In this document: in pieces, positions 44,005-56,330 of the stretch
How the letters are laid out: each line of letters opens with the position of its first letter
Position numbering within the stretch: the stretch's first letter is position 1
Origin: Dreissena polymorpha
Lineage: Eukaryota > Mollusca > Bivalvia > Myida > Dreissenidae
DNA: 64,000 bases
Assembly (NCBI RefSeq): GCF_020536995.1
Contig: NC_068369.1
Coordinates: forward strand, 17,362,921 to 17,426,920
Direction: 5' to 3'
Translations under genes and position numbers: made by a program
Notes under the pieces: generated by a model
Told to the model about the DNA's origin: nothing
Databases searched by the model: none
What the model saw: only the letters and a program-made list of their open reading frames with translations

Positions 44005-45615
44005 AGAACCGCGATTTCGAAGTATCGCTTCTATATAAGTTGTACGTGTGCTGCGCATCCTTATTCGTTGCAAACACTTTTTTGTAGAATAGTACTTAGA
44101 TGTTTCGCTTATCGACTGTTTATTATTACGTTCATTATTGTAGTTAAATAAGAGTCATTTAAAATCAAATCATTAACCAATTCTTTTCACCGTTGGGTTT
44201 ATTCCTTTGTTCTTGACATGGATTCAAATATGGCTAGCGCAAGCAATGTTTAATACATGAAAACAGAGAAAAATCAAATGATGTTAAGTTGTGGGCATTA
44301 TTCCATTGAACGACGTTCGCAAACTCGGTTGCCTGATTAACTTAATGAAGCGAGATCGATGTAAGCGGGTGATAAACTGTGCATGAATGGCAAAAATATT
44401 ATATGATGATTTGAAAAGGTAATTTCATACGAGTATTCAATTTCTCCTAAAGATTACCTTGGGTGCGGTAACAAATAAAATCTACGTGCAACTGGTGGTT
44501 TCATGAAAGGGTTTTATGCAAAAACTTGTGAAGTTCACACGATTAAGGTAGGGTGTATCCTATTGAAGATGTTTTGGTTTTTATTTGTTACAGTTTGTTG
44601 CACAGCGCGTATAACAAAATGAATGTAATATGTGTATGTTTAAAACATGTTAAAGGAGATAATATTTCAAATGATCTTATCTTATTGTACATTTTAATGA
44701 TATAAATGCAATTAATACGTTATTGTTTAATAAATAAATAAAACATTAGCTGTTGACTGTTGATTATTGAGTCAAGGACGACACTTGAATCTCTATAACT
44801 TACTAGTTCTTATCTTAAATATGATGCATGCAAAGCTAGCTTCAATTCTGAAAAAAATCTTTTTACTCACAATGACACTGGGTGTGCTTTCATTCACTAT
44901 TTCAATATGCTGTGAGACTTAAATATTTAAGAAAAGTGGACAACTTTTTATAGCACGAAGTCCAGTCTCTGATTTCCGACCAATGTGGCACAGCTTTATT
45001 TTAATAATAGAATTACCATATGGTCATGCGAAAATTAAGTGATCACACCGTAATAAGTAGTTTATATACCATTAAACACAAAACAATACAGTTATGGGAA
45101 AACGAAAAACCAAATCGCATTTGACCAAAGTGAAAGATCACAGTGCTTGGGAGCGATATTTCCAATAGATAAATCAATAGTTGACCACATTTAATTTAAC
45201 TCAATTAAAGGTATGCGTAACAAACATTTACGACAATTCGACTAAAATCGATATGCTAGTAAACTGCATTTAAAATATTTGAGCCAACACAAATACTTCA
45301 AGAATCGTCAGCGGGAAACTTTCTGATCGATTGTTGACGAACTATCATGAAACAAAATCTTAAAAATAAATAAATATTAATACAAGGTCAAACATACTAG
45401 TTAAAAATAAAAGATGAAGATATGCTCACTATCCTACACAATAGTTATTATACATGCACTCAACGAAAACAAGTTTTACTAAGATTCAAATATTTTACTT
45501 GACTGCCTCTTTAAGATGGTAACGCTCCCCTCAGGCGTGTCTGTTGAACACCGCCCAAAATATCACCACAGTCTATAGCGTCGCTAATGGCTCAAACTAT
45601 TATATAAACACGTTT

Positions 45616-45680
45616 TTAAAGGGGCATTTTCACAGATTTTGGCATGTTTTGAAGTTTGTCATTAAATGCTTTATATTGAT
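45616..45680. mobile_element. Left piece of a tRNA-bearing TTAA MITE, split by a LINE
   Basis: TTAAAGGGGCATTTTCACAG then ATTTTGGCATG and TCATTAAATGCTTTATATTG, homologous to the start of the elements at 31774 and 43518. It is cut off at TTGAT by the LINE insertion. The rest resumes at about 48928. Confidence 0.85.
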
Positions 45681-45737
45681 AATCTTTTTACTAACAATGA
45701 CACTGGGCGTGCTTTCATTCACTATTTCAATATGCTG
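45681..45737 (+). repeat. 57-bp templated copy of sequence from 44856-44912
   Basis: AATCTTTTTACTAACAATGA then CACTGGGCGTGCTTTCATTC, ACTATTTCAATATGCTG. It matches 44856-44912 with two differences and has no place in the MITE or the LINE. It lies exactly between them. The closest copy-1 relative is near 11752. Confidence 0.85.
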
Positions 45738-48700
45738 CAGAATCATCTAATATGAATTGGTTGGCTATTGGCGATTTTAACATTGAATTTTCTTCACCTA
45801 ATAAATTTAATAATACAAAATGGGCAAAAACTGTACTTGATTTCGGACTCACACAACTGGTTAAATATCCAACCACAGTTAAAAAAATGTCATCAAAGAT
45901 AATTGATCATGTATACACAACATCAATATCTTGCGTATCAGAAGTTAACGTTCCAGTAATAGGCCTCAGTGACCACTATCCAATCACGTGTACACTCCTT
46001 TGTAAACTTAAAAGTAAGTCTATAACTAAAAAAGGACAAATAACTTATAGATCGTTTAAACATTTTGATGAAACACTGTTTCTACAAGATCTAGGTCAAT
46101 ATGATATGAATATTATAGAAACTAGCAATGATCCGAATTTGGCCCTAACGACTTTATACAATATATTAAACACAGTATTATGCGCCAATTAAAAGTAAGC
46201 GGGTTAAGGCTAAAACAGGCTAGATTAAACAGGGATACATTTAAGGATTGCAACAAGTTTGATCAGTATAAAATATGGAGAAACAAATGCAATTCCATAA
46301 TAAAGAAAAATAAGAGAGCGTTTTTCAATAATGCTGTTAAAGAGAAGAAACATATTAAACAATTGTGGCGATCTATCAAAAGCATATCAAATGATAGTGA
46401 AAATCAAAGAGCAATTTTACCTAATATATTAAACATAAACAATGTTAATGTTTGTGGGAGACAGCTTGTGGCTAATGAACTTAACAAACATTTTGTTAAC
46501 ATATCTCATATAATTAAGAAAACAGTTTTCAAACCTGAAAATTTTGAATATTTAAAAGTTTTCTTAGATGAAAATTTGGGTAATCGAGAGTTCAAATTAG
46601 AATATATATCACCTATGGAAGTTCTTTCATTAATTGATAAACTTAATCCTAAAAAAAGTAGTGGCTTCGACAGAATAGGACCTAATATCCTTAAACTGTG
46701 CAAAGATTATATCGTACAACCTCTTACGACATTAATAAATACTTCAATTTCAACTGGAATCTTTCCAGACTTACTTAAATTAGCTAGTGTCGTACCTCTC
46801 CATAAAGGAGGAGATAAACATGATCCAAATAATTTGAGACCTATCTCTTTATTACCTACAATTTCTTAAATAATTGAAAGACATGTAGCCATTCAATTAA
46901 ATAAATATTTAAAAGAAACCTGTATACTAAATGAACACCAATCAGGTTTAAGACAAAACCACTCATGCCAAACTGCTTTAATCAGACTCGTTGATTCATG
47001 ATTAAATTGTATTGACGATGGTTATATGAAAGGAACTGTTTTTTGTGGATTTCAAAAAAGCATTTGACTTAGTGGACCACACCATTCTTCTGCACAAGTC
47101 GAAACTATATCATTTTTCGGATTCGTCTTTGAAGTTTTTTTAATCATATCTACAAAACCGTTTGCAACTAATTCGGGCAGATGAAGTAACATCAGACACC
47201 TGCATGATAAGTTCCGATGTACCACAAGGCTCCATTTTAGGACCTTTGTTATTTTTACTTTACGTGAATGATCTACCCTTAAAACTAACATCAGAATCTG
47301 ACATGTATGCTGATGATGTAACAATCCACTGTAAAGGGAATAATATAACTATGATAAATTGCACACTTCAAGACGACTTAGTAAGGTCACAAAATTATTG
47401 TATGATAAATAATATGGCAGTCAACCCAGATAAAACTAATTGCATGACTATAGGATCACGCCAAAAAATTAAACATTCAGAAGATCTAAATTTGTTTGTA
47501 AATAACTCGAAAATAAAACATGTTGCAACCCAAAAACTTCTAGGTATCCATATTGATGAACATTTAAATTGGAAGGCCTATGTTGATATAACTTGTTCAA
47601 AACTTGTTTCGAAATTATCACTGTTCAGGCGTATACAATATTTTCTAACACCTGAGATGAAAATTATGTTCTATAATGCGTATGTATCACCAATTATTGA
47701 TTATGGATGTGTCACATGGCAAAATGCAAATACTAGAGACATAAACAGAATATCAAAACTGCAAAGAAGGTTTTTAAGAGTAATATTACGTAATGATTTA
47801 AATATAATGATTAGGAAATATCACAAACAATACAATGGCTTTCTTTTGAAAACAGATGTAAATATTATACAGGTGTAATTATTTACAAATCTCTTCATAA
47901 TTTAACGCCCACATATATTGACGACTTGATAAAACTGGTGAAAAACAATAACTACAATTTAAGATCGATATCAAACAATGATTTGACGCATAAAACACCT
48001 CACTCAAACCTTTAAAAAAAGTCGTTTGGTTACTCTGGTATGGAAATATGGAGCCACATACCGGTTAGTATTCGCCAATCTCTCACTCTCACCACTTTCA
48101 AACATAGGCTTAAGAAATATTTCCTTTTTGAGGCGAAAAATGAGTCTCACGCGTAGTAACATTTTTCTGTTTTCCTCTTATTCAAAAGTCAAATACTCCT
48201 CCATACGTGTCGTAATGATTACTGTAGAATCAATTTCTGCAAACAAATATACATATTGCTTTTTCAACTATTTATATAGCAAGGAGGTGCAGGCTATTCT
48301 TCATAACAGTTGTGTAATTTCATATCTTATTGTGAACAAAACTGGTCATGAATATTGTTTTCTGTAATTATAATATTTGTGTATATCAGCCACTTCTGTC
48401 AATCGTAAACTATTTCAAGAATAATGTATTCCACGTTTTTAAACTCTGACTTTGTACAATAATGTACGCGGCTGTTTTTGTTAACTTGTTGTTATTGTTA
48501 TTGGTCGTGTTAATTAAGATATGGTAATAGTATAAGTGTGTGTATGTATAGGTGTGTGTGTGCGTGCGTGCGTTAGAGTGTGTGCATATGGGAAAATGTA
48601 ATCAACAATACATTTATATTCTTAAATACTTTCTGTTATTAAATATTTGTTCCTTGAGACCATTTCTATATTGGAAGAGAAATTATTAATATAAGAGAAG

Positions 48701-48927
48701 TCATATAATATACTTGCTTTTTATAACACTTCTATTTCACTGTTACAGTACTCTTATGTCCGTCAAAGTCTACATGTTTGCATTATAATGTAGAAATGCA
48801 TTATACATACCATAGTTGTTTGAAGGCCTCATTGAAAATAAGATTGCCATTGTTAAACTGTTTGCATGACTTTGTATCAATGTGTTGTCTTAATGAGCTA
48901 CCTTCGGAAAATAAAGAGATTATTATA
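45738..48927 (+). mobile_element. 5'-truncated LINE (APE endonuclease end and reverse transcriptase)
   Basis: The plus strand holds the last third of an apurinic-type endonuclease (WLAIGDFNIEF, then GLSDHYPITCTLL) in 45752-46192. The linker and reverse transcriptase follow: SSGFDRIGPNILKLCKDYIV, VPLHKGGDKHDPNNLRPISL, PQGSILGPLLFLLYVNDLPL and the catalytic MYADD (47302-47316). The ORF2 end is near 48150 (IWSHIPVSIRQSLTLTTFKH). A 3' UTR of about 770 bp with a GT-rich tract runs to TATTATAATA. It looks like a CR1/Jockey-group element. Breaks: a frame change near 46185, a TAA at 46867, shifts and stops between 46990 and 47160, and another shift near 47875. The N-terminal endonuclease and any ORF1 are missing. 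The copy is dead. Confidence 0.85.
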
Positions 48928-49378
48928 ATAAATGTAAACATTGGATATAAAGAGCTCCAGTAAAAAATCAAGAATAAAATTCAAAAAAAAAAGAAAAAAA
49001 GGTTACCCTCAGCAGGGCTCGAACCACTGACCCCTGAAGTCCTGGAATAAAAAGTCTACCATTTAGACCACTCGGCCATCCTTCTGGATACAATACCGAA
49101 TGTAATTTATAATTAATATAAGCAATCATCGTAGTTTCACAAAATAAAACGACGACAACAGAACTCTCCAAATTATTTAATTCGTTTCGCGTTGCAACGC
49201 TTTATAATTTTCGAGCTTACAAATCGTCAAAAGATGCATATAATGGCTATTTTAGAGCATGGTGAGTTTTCAGTAATACTGTTTCCTCACAATATCATAA
49301 CTAAAACGAAAATTTGCGAATCTGAAACAACTTTTTTCAATTTTGTCAATTTACCCAAACGTGAACATGCCCCTTTAA
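48928..49378. mobile_element. Right piece of the LINE-split tRNA-bearing MITE
   Basis: Resumes ATAAATGTAAACATTGGATA and ends AACATGCCCCTTTAA, the inverse of the left end TTAAAGGGGCA. TTAA is present at both outer edges. The minus-strand tRNA-like module (49003-49083) reads GGATGGCCGAGTGGTCTAAA then GGGGTCAGTGGTTCGAGCCC. The paralogous site in copy 1 (12590-12596, TTTATTAACGAAATA) is empty and keeps a single TTAA. Confidence 0.85.
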
Positions 49379-50103
49379 CGAAATACGTAGATTGTCAACA
49401 AGTGGAACCGTTTTGTATTTGATAATATGTACCGCACAAGGAAAATTACAATTAAATGATCAACTTTAAGTGTGCGGTGTATGGTGTGGATACGTTGTTT
49501 TCGAAATAAAAGGTGGAAATTCCCGGTGACCAAGGTGATTTTTATTATAGAAGACTTTGCGGTCATTGGAAATTAATTTTAAATGGCAAGAATGTACACT
49601 CAACAAATGTTATAACTCACAGAATGAACACTGCTGTTAATTTTGTTCACGTTAAGGGACTGTCGTGTTTTTACCCGTCGGAATTTAGTCTTGGACTGGA
49701 AGCTATGGCTTTTTAATGACACAGAAATGTGTTCATAAGAAAATATTGAAATAAAACACGAAATAATCTTTGGTTACCGTATCACAAGATAAACGTAAAT
49801 TACAAAGTTTACAGCGGTTTTCATTTGAGTGTCATTATATTTTATTGTAGATAATGTGAGCAACTCTATATTATCGATCGAAACTCAAAAGGTACATACA
49901 AGCTTATTATAAGGCCGTGTTACTTTCACATATTTCTGGTGCTTCAACTGCGTATTTTATAATATTGGACTATTTTTAATACGAAATATGAAAATAAATT
50001 AATTTATTGCAATCAAAACTATGTATAAACATGATCTCAATAAAAATTAAAAATCAATTGCACAGTTATTAGAAATATAGATTGATTTTTATACAATACT
50101 TTT

Positions 50104-50530
50104 CGTGTACGTTATAGTTTGTTGTCGCATAACCCACGGCCGGAGGTTTAGATGCGTAGGGTTTAAACAACTAGTGCGAAGCACGAGTGATTTGAAACCA
50201 CGCATCTAAACTTCCGACCGTCGGTTATTCGACAACAAACTATAACGTAAATGAATTATTTCGATTTAAACACGGTTTTTACTAAAGATTTATACAATGT
50301 ATCTTATTTATCTTATGTGAATTCCGCCCATAAAAATGTTCTGTCGATCAGATCTACGCCCTCAATAACAGCAATACCGGATTATTACGCTAGTGGAAAT
50401 TGTATCGGCACGTTTTGTTTTGTTACAGCGCGTGCTTTCAGTGTATAAGCTCCGCACATAATTGTTGCAGAATAACCCATAGGCGATGTTCTTCTTTGTT
50501 CATATGAAATTTGGCACGTGCCGTGTTAGA
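50104..50530. mobile_element. ~425-bp insertion with a 140-bp hairpin, next to the gene 2 TATA
   Basis: Absent from copy 1, where ATACTTCTATATATAC is continuous (13326-13341). It contains the inverted pair ACGTTATAGTTTGTTGTCG (50109) and CGACAACAAACTATAACGT (50230-50248) with a paired interior (GGTTTAGATGCGT / ACGCATCTAAAC). The remainder (50250-50530) has no match that I recognise. It has no clear terminal repeats over the full length. Confidence 0.7.
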
Positions 50531-50533
50531 ATT

Positions 50534-50542
50534 CTATATATA
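50534..50542 (+). promoter_or_regulatory. Candidate TATA box of gene 2
   Basis: CTATATATA followed by CTACAAGTACTACAAGGCAA, as in gene 1. It lies about 155 bp before the ATG. The upstream neighbour in gene 1 has been replaced here by an insertion. Confidence 0.3.
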
Positions 50543-50692
50543 CTACAAGTACTACAAGGCAATATTGACATTGTTACACTGCAAAAAAAAAAAGACCGCA
50601 CAATAACTCAGTATTGCTAATTACAACGGTTATAGCTTATCCATTATGTCAACAGTTATCAGCGCTCAAGATTTCTGATCAAAGGCGTGCTT

Positions 50693-50774
50693 ATGATATT
50701 TACGATGACAACACAAATCAAGAATTTTCGTGGATCGAAAGGACATCTCCTGCTGTTCTTTACGATTCTATTAT
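50693..50774 (+). CDS. Gene 2 exon 1: signal peptide
   Basis: Paralogue of 13491-13572: MIFTMTTQIKNFRGSKGHLL then LFFTILL, ending T/GTAAGTATAG in the same phase. The basic start and hydrophobic core are kept. It should splice to 56951 across a 6.2-kb intron enlarged by insertions. Confidence 0.75.
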
Positions 50775-50885
50775 GTAAGTATAGCATATTTGTTCAGTTT
50801 AACTCAATGAACTTGTTAATACATATACGGTTTAAAATTAATTCTAAGACAGTAATTGATTTACGAGCAATTTCTTGTACGTTCA

Positions 50886-51396
50886 TTTAAAGCACACACA
50901 CCTTATTTGGCATAGTCAATTTAAGTATAAATAAGAATCATATTTTATCTATGCCAATTAGAATATATCTGGTGGTTGCAAGGTATAAATCCGTCTTTTT
51001 GTGCTTTAAAACTTAAAAATAATCGCGTTTGTCGAAATGGACGTATACGTCTAGAAATCCTACTTTCGGTTTTAAAAGCGGCACCGTTTGAAAAATAATA
51101 AATTACTTGCTAACTAGGCTATAGATTTAATTTCATCGTTGCCAATTAGAATATATTTGGTGGTTACAAGATAGAAATCCGTCTTTTTTGCGTTTTAAAA
51201 CTTTAAAATAATCGCGTTTGTCAAAATGAATGGACGTATACGTCTAGAAATCCTACTTTCGTTTGAAAAATAATAAATTACTTGCTAACTAGTCTATAGA
51301 TGTTATGAAAAATTTGCACACTTTCTAATTGCCTCTATATGTATTGATTAACATGTATTTCATTTCAAAGTAAGAGGCAAGGTGTGTGGCTTTAAA
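50886..51396. mobile_element. 510-bp TTAA-flanked MITE with an internal direct repeat
   Basis: The ends are TTTAAAGCACACACACCTTA and GCAAGGTGTGTGGCTTTAAA, inverted. Copy 1 has the unoccupied site CATTTAAATTGAGAGG (13696). Here the TTAA is on both sides of the insertion, so TTAA is the target duplication, as for piggyBac-type elements. Inside, a block of about 165 bp (GCCAATTAGAATATATYTGG to CTTGCTAACTAGKCTATAGA) is present twice. Confidence 0.85.
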
Positions 51397-51662
51397 ATGA
51401 GTGGAGATTAGGTTGAATGCGTATAACGCTGAAATTAATAAACGTTGTAATTTTTTGCAAGTAATTCTTTCTTGCATATTCATTTTGGTATATAACTTTG
51501 ATGTTCAACAAGGATATTATTATTTAAAAGAATCCCACATAGGTTTTATATATGCTGTGTATTTACGATCCCTTTGCATACATTTACTTACCTACTTCTC
51601 GAAAGCGTCAACAATTTCCTTTAAAAACGGCTGCAGATCTTCCATATAATTATGCATTAACT

Positions 51663-52099
51663 TTAAAGTCTCTATAACGCTCAAAATCAACAAAAATGTC
51701 GTTAAGTATTTCGTAAAATAAAGTTAACACCTTAACAATCAGTGTTCTATATAGCAATAGCCAAAATGTCAACGCTTGATATGGTATGATTACATAGATT
51801 TTTGTAGATACAAAATGCTCGTTTTTATTTGTTTGTGGCCACAATTAATTCCCGCGAATATATCTATTCATACGACACACGAACACCATTTTAGTGTTTA
51901 TGTGTCGTATGAATAGATATCCAACACAATAATAAAAAACGAGCATTTTGTATCTACAAACATCTATTGTACTAGACCACATCTGGCGTTGAAATTCCGG
52001 CATTTGCCATAAGGAACACCGGTTTTTTATTAGGTTAAGTTTATTTTACGAACAATTGTATGCCATTTTCGTTGATTTTGAGTAGTAATGTTACTTTAA
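51663..52099. mobile_element. 437-bp TTAA-flanked MITE with a central hairpin
   Basis: Copy 1 has AAACTTTAAAATG (13948). Here ACTTTAAA appears at both edges, with imperfect inverted ends GCTCAAAATCAACAAAAATG and CATTTTCGTTGATTTTGAGT. The centre is a hairpin: GTAGATACAAAATGCTCGTT / AACGAGCATTTTGTATCTAC, and TATCTATTCATACGACACAC with its inverse. Confidence 0.85.
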
Positions 52100-52564
52100 A
52101 ATGTTTCGCTCTTATAACAAGTTAATATTATGAATATCTTTTCAGAGTGTATTTCAATGAAATCTTATTAAGATTTATCGTTCGCTCCGCGTGTTGTCGC
52201 TGTTATTTAGTGGACAGTATAAAAACGTCGAACTGGGGATTCTTTAAATGAGATTGAATTCTCTCGCCCTTTTGCAAAAAAGTATCATACGATTTCACAC
52301 AGATTACCAAACTAACGAATATTAACTTATATATAAATTCAAAAGATTTACCTCTTTGCGTTCTAAAAAAAAACACGCGAAACTCGAAGAGATGAAATTA
52401 ATTTAGTTTCATGTATCGACTTAAACTTCTTCACAGTTTGGCAAAGTGGCAAATTTCTAAAAAAAGTAATAGATTCAAAAAAATAATACATGCATTATAA
52501 TCAAACAAACAAAATTATCACCACCGACTTAGAAAAATGTTAAAATATGTGTTCGTTTATTTAT

Positions 52565-53020
52565 AAGTAAGTAAGTAAGTAAGTAAATATTTTATGAAAG
52601 TGACATGTGCAAACATATATAGGAATAACAACAGACAATTACAAAAAGGCATGCACCCGGCCCAAACGGGCCTATAAGTCATATAATACATGATAAAGCA
52701 TTAAGCATGAAAACAGTAAGCGATTCAATGGTCAGTAACATAGTCAGTATATCAAGATATGGTCATATCACAAATTCAGACGTCAATCAAAATATATATA
52801 GTCTTCATTGTAATTAGGCAAAATATATGTGCTAAATTGTCATTAAGTTAAGTAAATGAGTATTTTCCTGCTAAATCACATTCCATAATATTTCATGTAG
52901 CGCCAATAATAGCGGCATGTAAGTTCTGACTTCAATGAAGTTACATTTGTACATAATTTGATTTAAATCAAAACTCATACTTCAAAGTGTATGTAGTGAT
53001 CAAAATATAATAATTAATAG
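52565..53020 (-). mobile_element. Short LINE 3' end with (TTAC)n tail, minus strand
   Basis: At the plus-strand left edge is GTAAGTAAGTAAGTAAGTAA, which on the minus strand is a (TTAC)n tail. It is preceded by CACTTTCATAAAATATTTAC and GGCCCGTTTGGGCCGGGTGC, a type of 3' end I associate with mollusc LINEs. It is absent from copy 1. There is no coding content. The right limit is approximate. Confidence 0.55.
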
Positions 53021-53344
53021 TGTACGACTGAAAATGGGGTTTTACTAGATTACACATTGTATTGGCTGCACGGCGTTGTGCTAGCGCAATGACGTTTGCT
53101 TCCCATGGACACACACATTTATTTTATGTTATGAGTTCCTTGTTATTCTAATTATTAAAAACTATTCCAAACAACAGGCTGTTTTTAGAAAATGCATTAC
53201 ACATTAAAAAAAGAAAACATGTCCACAACTTTATTTAACCAATAGCAAATTAATTTCATGTTATTCTGCAAAAACGATAATTTCCCGAAGTTCAATATTT
53301 ACGATGAAGTGTTATACCTTATACACGCGTATGTTTTTAAATCC

Positions 53345-55745
53345 ATTGACAAAGTTCAATTTATGAGAATTTTTTAACCAAAAAATGGTCGCGAAGAAGT
53401 GCGAAGTATGGAGATTTTTGTCGTAACCACATACCGAGCTCTTACATTGTGTTCTACTCCCGAGTTCGTTGTTAGTAAACACAAATAATAACAACAATAT
53501 AATCGTTTCAAAAATGCATTTCCTTGCATACAAATGTTTTATTTAGACATAATTAGTAAAATTTTATTTGATATTTTGCATGATTATCATTAAAAATGAC
53601 GATTTTTTCAACCTTCCCTATATGCGCTTATATGAATTCCACCTCTTTTGGCCGACCAGTGGACGGAGTCTTAACTGTGCAGGTGGGGTGAATTGACACT
53701 TCAATTCCCATTTTTAATGTCAAAGGTTATGTTACCAAGTGGTAAAAAAGCGCTCAAATCATATGCCAATGATCAATACCATTAAAATATAAACGTTTGG
53801 CGCTTTTTTTCAATATTTGGCATTTAAATAAAATATTTACGTTTTAAGTTTAGTGGTAACAGTACGGGATTTGTCTTGCGACACACAGGGTTATTGAACG
53901 GAATGTTTTATGTATTTTCACGCTTCAATGTACTAAAATGCAATATGCGAAAAGCGATAACTTTAATAGGCGTCAATATAATAAAAAAACGCAATATATA
54001 GACGTTGATATTATCAGCGACACTGTACAATTTTCTCACTGGCGGATTTTGTATCATCTCATTACGTCACATCCGGCTAAGGGACACAGCTCTTACACTG
54101 GTAAAGGTTACAATACACTAAATGATCGCTTCATGTAGGGCTGTACTCTCTAAAATAATATCATAGTTGACAGGAAGGCATGTTTTACACTTTTTACCAT
54201 TATTCGGGTGTTATCTTGCGGAGATAATGGTAGGGCATGAATAGGTGTTCACAACTGAATCCCTGAAATATGATACACTTGAAGACTAAAGTAAACCATT
54301 GCAGTAGAAAAGGTTACATTTCACTAAGAAACGGCCGAAAAAAAAAGTTGCAAAAACAGTCGATTTTGATTTGTGTCAAGTTCTTTCTTGCTTTGTACAT
54401 GACATATCTTTTTTATTGCATAAATCGATTCCGCTTAGAATGGCCTTTAAGAAAAGGTATGGTTATGGGGGTCTCTATGTGCAAAATGTTGCATTTATTT
54501 TCGCTCAAAGTTGTCGCTTTTACATTGAATTATATAGGGAAACTATTTGGTGTATTATGACCTAAATGCGAATAACTGAAAGGGTCTATTGAAGGGTGGC
54601 GAAAGCATGTGTTTAGAGATGATAGGATATGTAACATAAACATAATAACATATTTTCATATAAAATACAAAACTTTAAGAGCAAGAGTTACTTTATGGCA
54701 TCGGAATTTTAAAATTCATAACACTTATCATTATCATGGCTTTACTTACTATATCACAAAAAGTTGAAATAATTATGATAAAAAGCGTGGATTATTGATA
54801 TGATTACGATAAATATGTTAACGACAATAATGTTGACGAGGATTACGAAAATATTTAACAGTTACAACCATAATCAGTAAAATTATATGAACAATTATAT
54901 ATGATGTCTAACTCGTTTTGAACCATACATTTAATAATTTGAATGCTGTTGTTCGACTAAAGCACAATACTTGTGCATTATCATTATTTGACAAGCATGA
55001 TTACGTCGACATTAAAGCATTTAATGAGAGCGGTATATATTTAAGTATTAAAGCAGTATATTTCATCCTAACGATGCAACCTACTGATGCATATGCGTGT
55101 GTTTGTTTGATGTTACGGATTTGTCGCTGATTTCAACAGTATTTTGTCCAATCACGACCGTCAGTAAATGTATTTGCTGCAATAAAGGGGGACCCCCCCC
55201 CCCCAAACCAAAGAGACACAATTAAGGAAAGTTGAACATCGCAGCATCTGGATCACATTAAATATCACGTTTCCTGCAACCACACTTTAATTAAAAGAGG
55301 TTGACTTACGTGTTTGGAAACTCCAAAAGCTAAGCGTTCCAAACTTTCTTTAACGCAACGTGCTGGAACACACTCAGGGCGACCACACCGATTCTAACGG
55401 AACTAAAACCAATTCTAACGTGTCACTTATGAATGTTTCCTAAAATGAAAGCAAACCAAATATTGATTGTCCCAGTAAGCCTGTGCACTTCACTCGATGT
55501 CTCATATGCCGTTGAACACCGGTTTTCGCGCACTGTTTAAATTGCTCACGCGTTCATTGGACCAAATAAAAATAACATAGAAACTCAGGTTAAAATGGCT
55601 GACCTTTACTTAGAAAATTGTACGACAGTTTAGTTTTATTTGCAACACAGATTGTTTGTTTGCCTGAGATTCAATGTGTTCGTGAAAGGCTTTAATGGCA
55701 AAAACAAACGTCAACCACAAACCATGTAACAGTAGAACGAGACGA
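53345..55745. other. 2.4-kb block present only in copy 2, unassigned
   Basis: Homology to copy 1 stops near 53345 (14785 in copy 1) and resumes at TTTTCGTTTTCCTGCTTTGT (55747; 14840). Inside I see a 13-base C run (55191-55203), AT-rich sequence and small open frames without domain character (for example 53938-54138 and 54270-54560). I find no terminal repeats. It could be an unrecognised insertion here or a loss from copy 1. Confidence 0.5.
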
Positions 55746-56160
55746 TTTTCGTTTTCCTGCTTTGTAAAGTTGTACTCAAATTACCTTTAAAAATCATACA
55801 TCGAAACGTAAAAAAACTTGTTTGACATAATATAATTGTATAAAGTTTCGAAATTTGGGTATAAGTTTGCGGTTTGCAACATTGCGTTATGCAGGCTACA
55901 ATCTTAATTTGATATAGGAATTATTTAAAATAAACATAAATGTTTTATTTCGTACGAAAGCACGTCGTATTTACATCTCTGCACTATGTAATTAAGAAGT
56001 TAATATGGTTTTAATTTTCATACCAAAAAGCATGAAACATGTCAATTTTAAATGATTACAACATTCATTTTAAGATATTTACATAATGATATGCCCATGT
56101 ATCGCTTTGATGATTCAGATGACTGTATCTTATACGGGCCGTGCTCTGTGACCAAGGGGT

Positions 56161-56330
56161 TTAATGCATGTGCGTAAAGTGTCGTCCCACTTTCCGCTTT
56201 TATGATATTTTCCGTTTCAAGAGAGTCTCTTCTTTGCAGAAATAATTTTAAGGCGGAAAGTGTCGTCCCTGATTAGCCTGTGAGGACTGCACTGGCTAGT
56301 CAGGGACGACACTTTATGCACATGCATTAA
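56161..56330. mobile_element. 170-bp TTAA-flanked MITE (same site as 15326)
   Basis: Same ends, same length and same position relative to exon 2 as the element at 15326-15495, with only a few substitutions. It is a shared insertion that confirms the alignment of the two copies. Confidence 0.85.

Noticed and set aside
53938-54565. Open frames in the 2.4-kb copy-2 block
   Set aside because: They are short, with no recognisable domain and no paralogous support.
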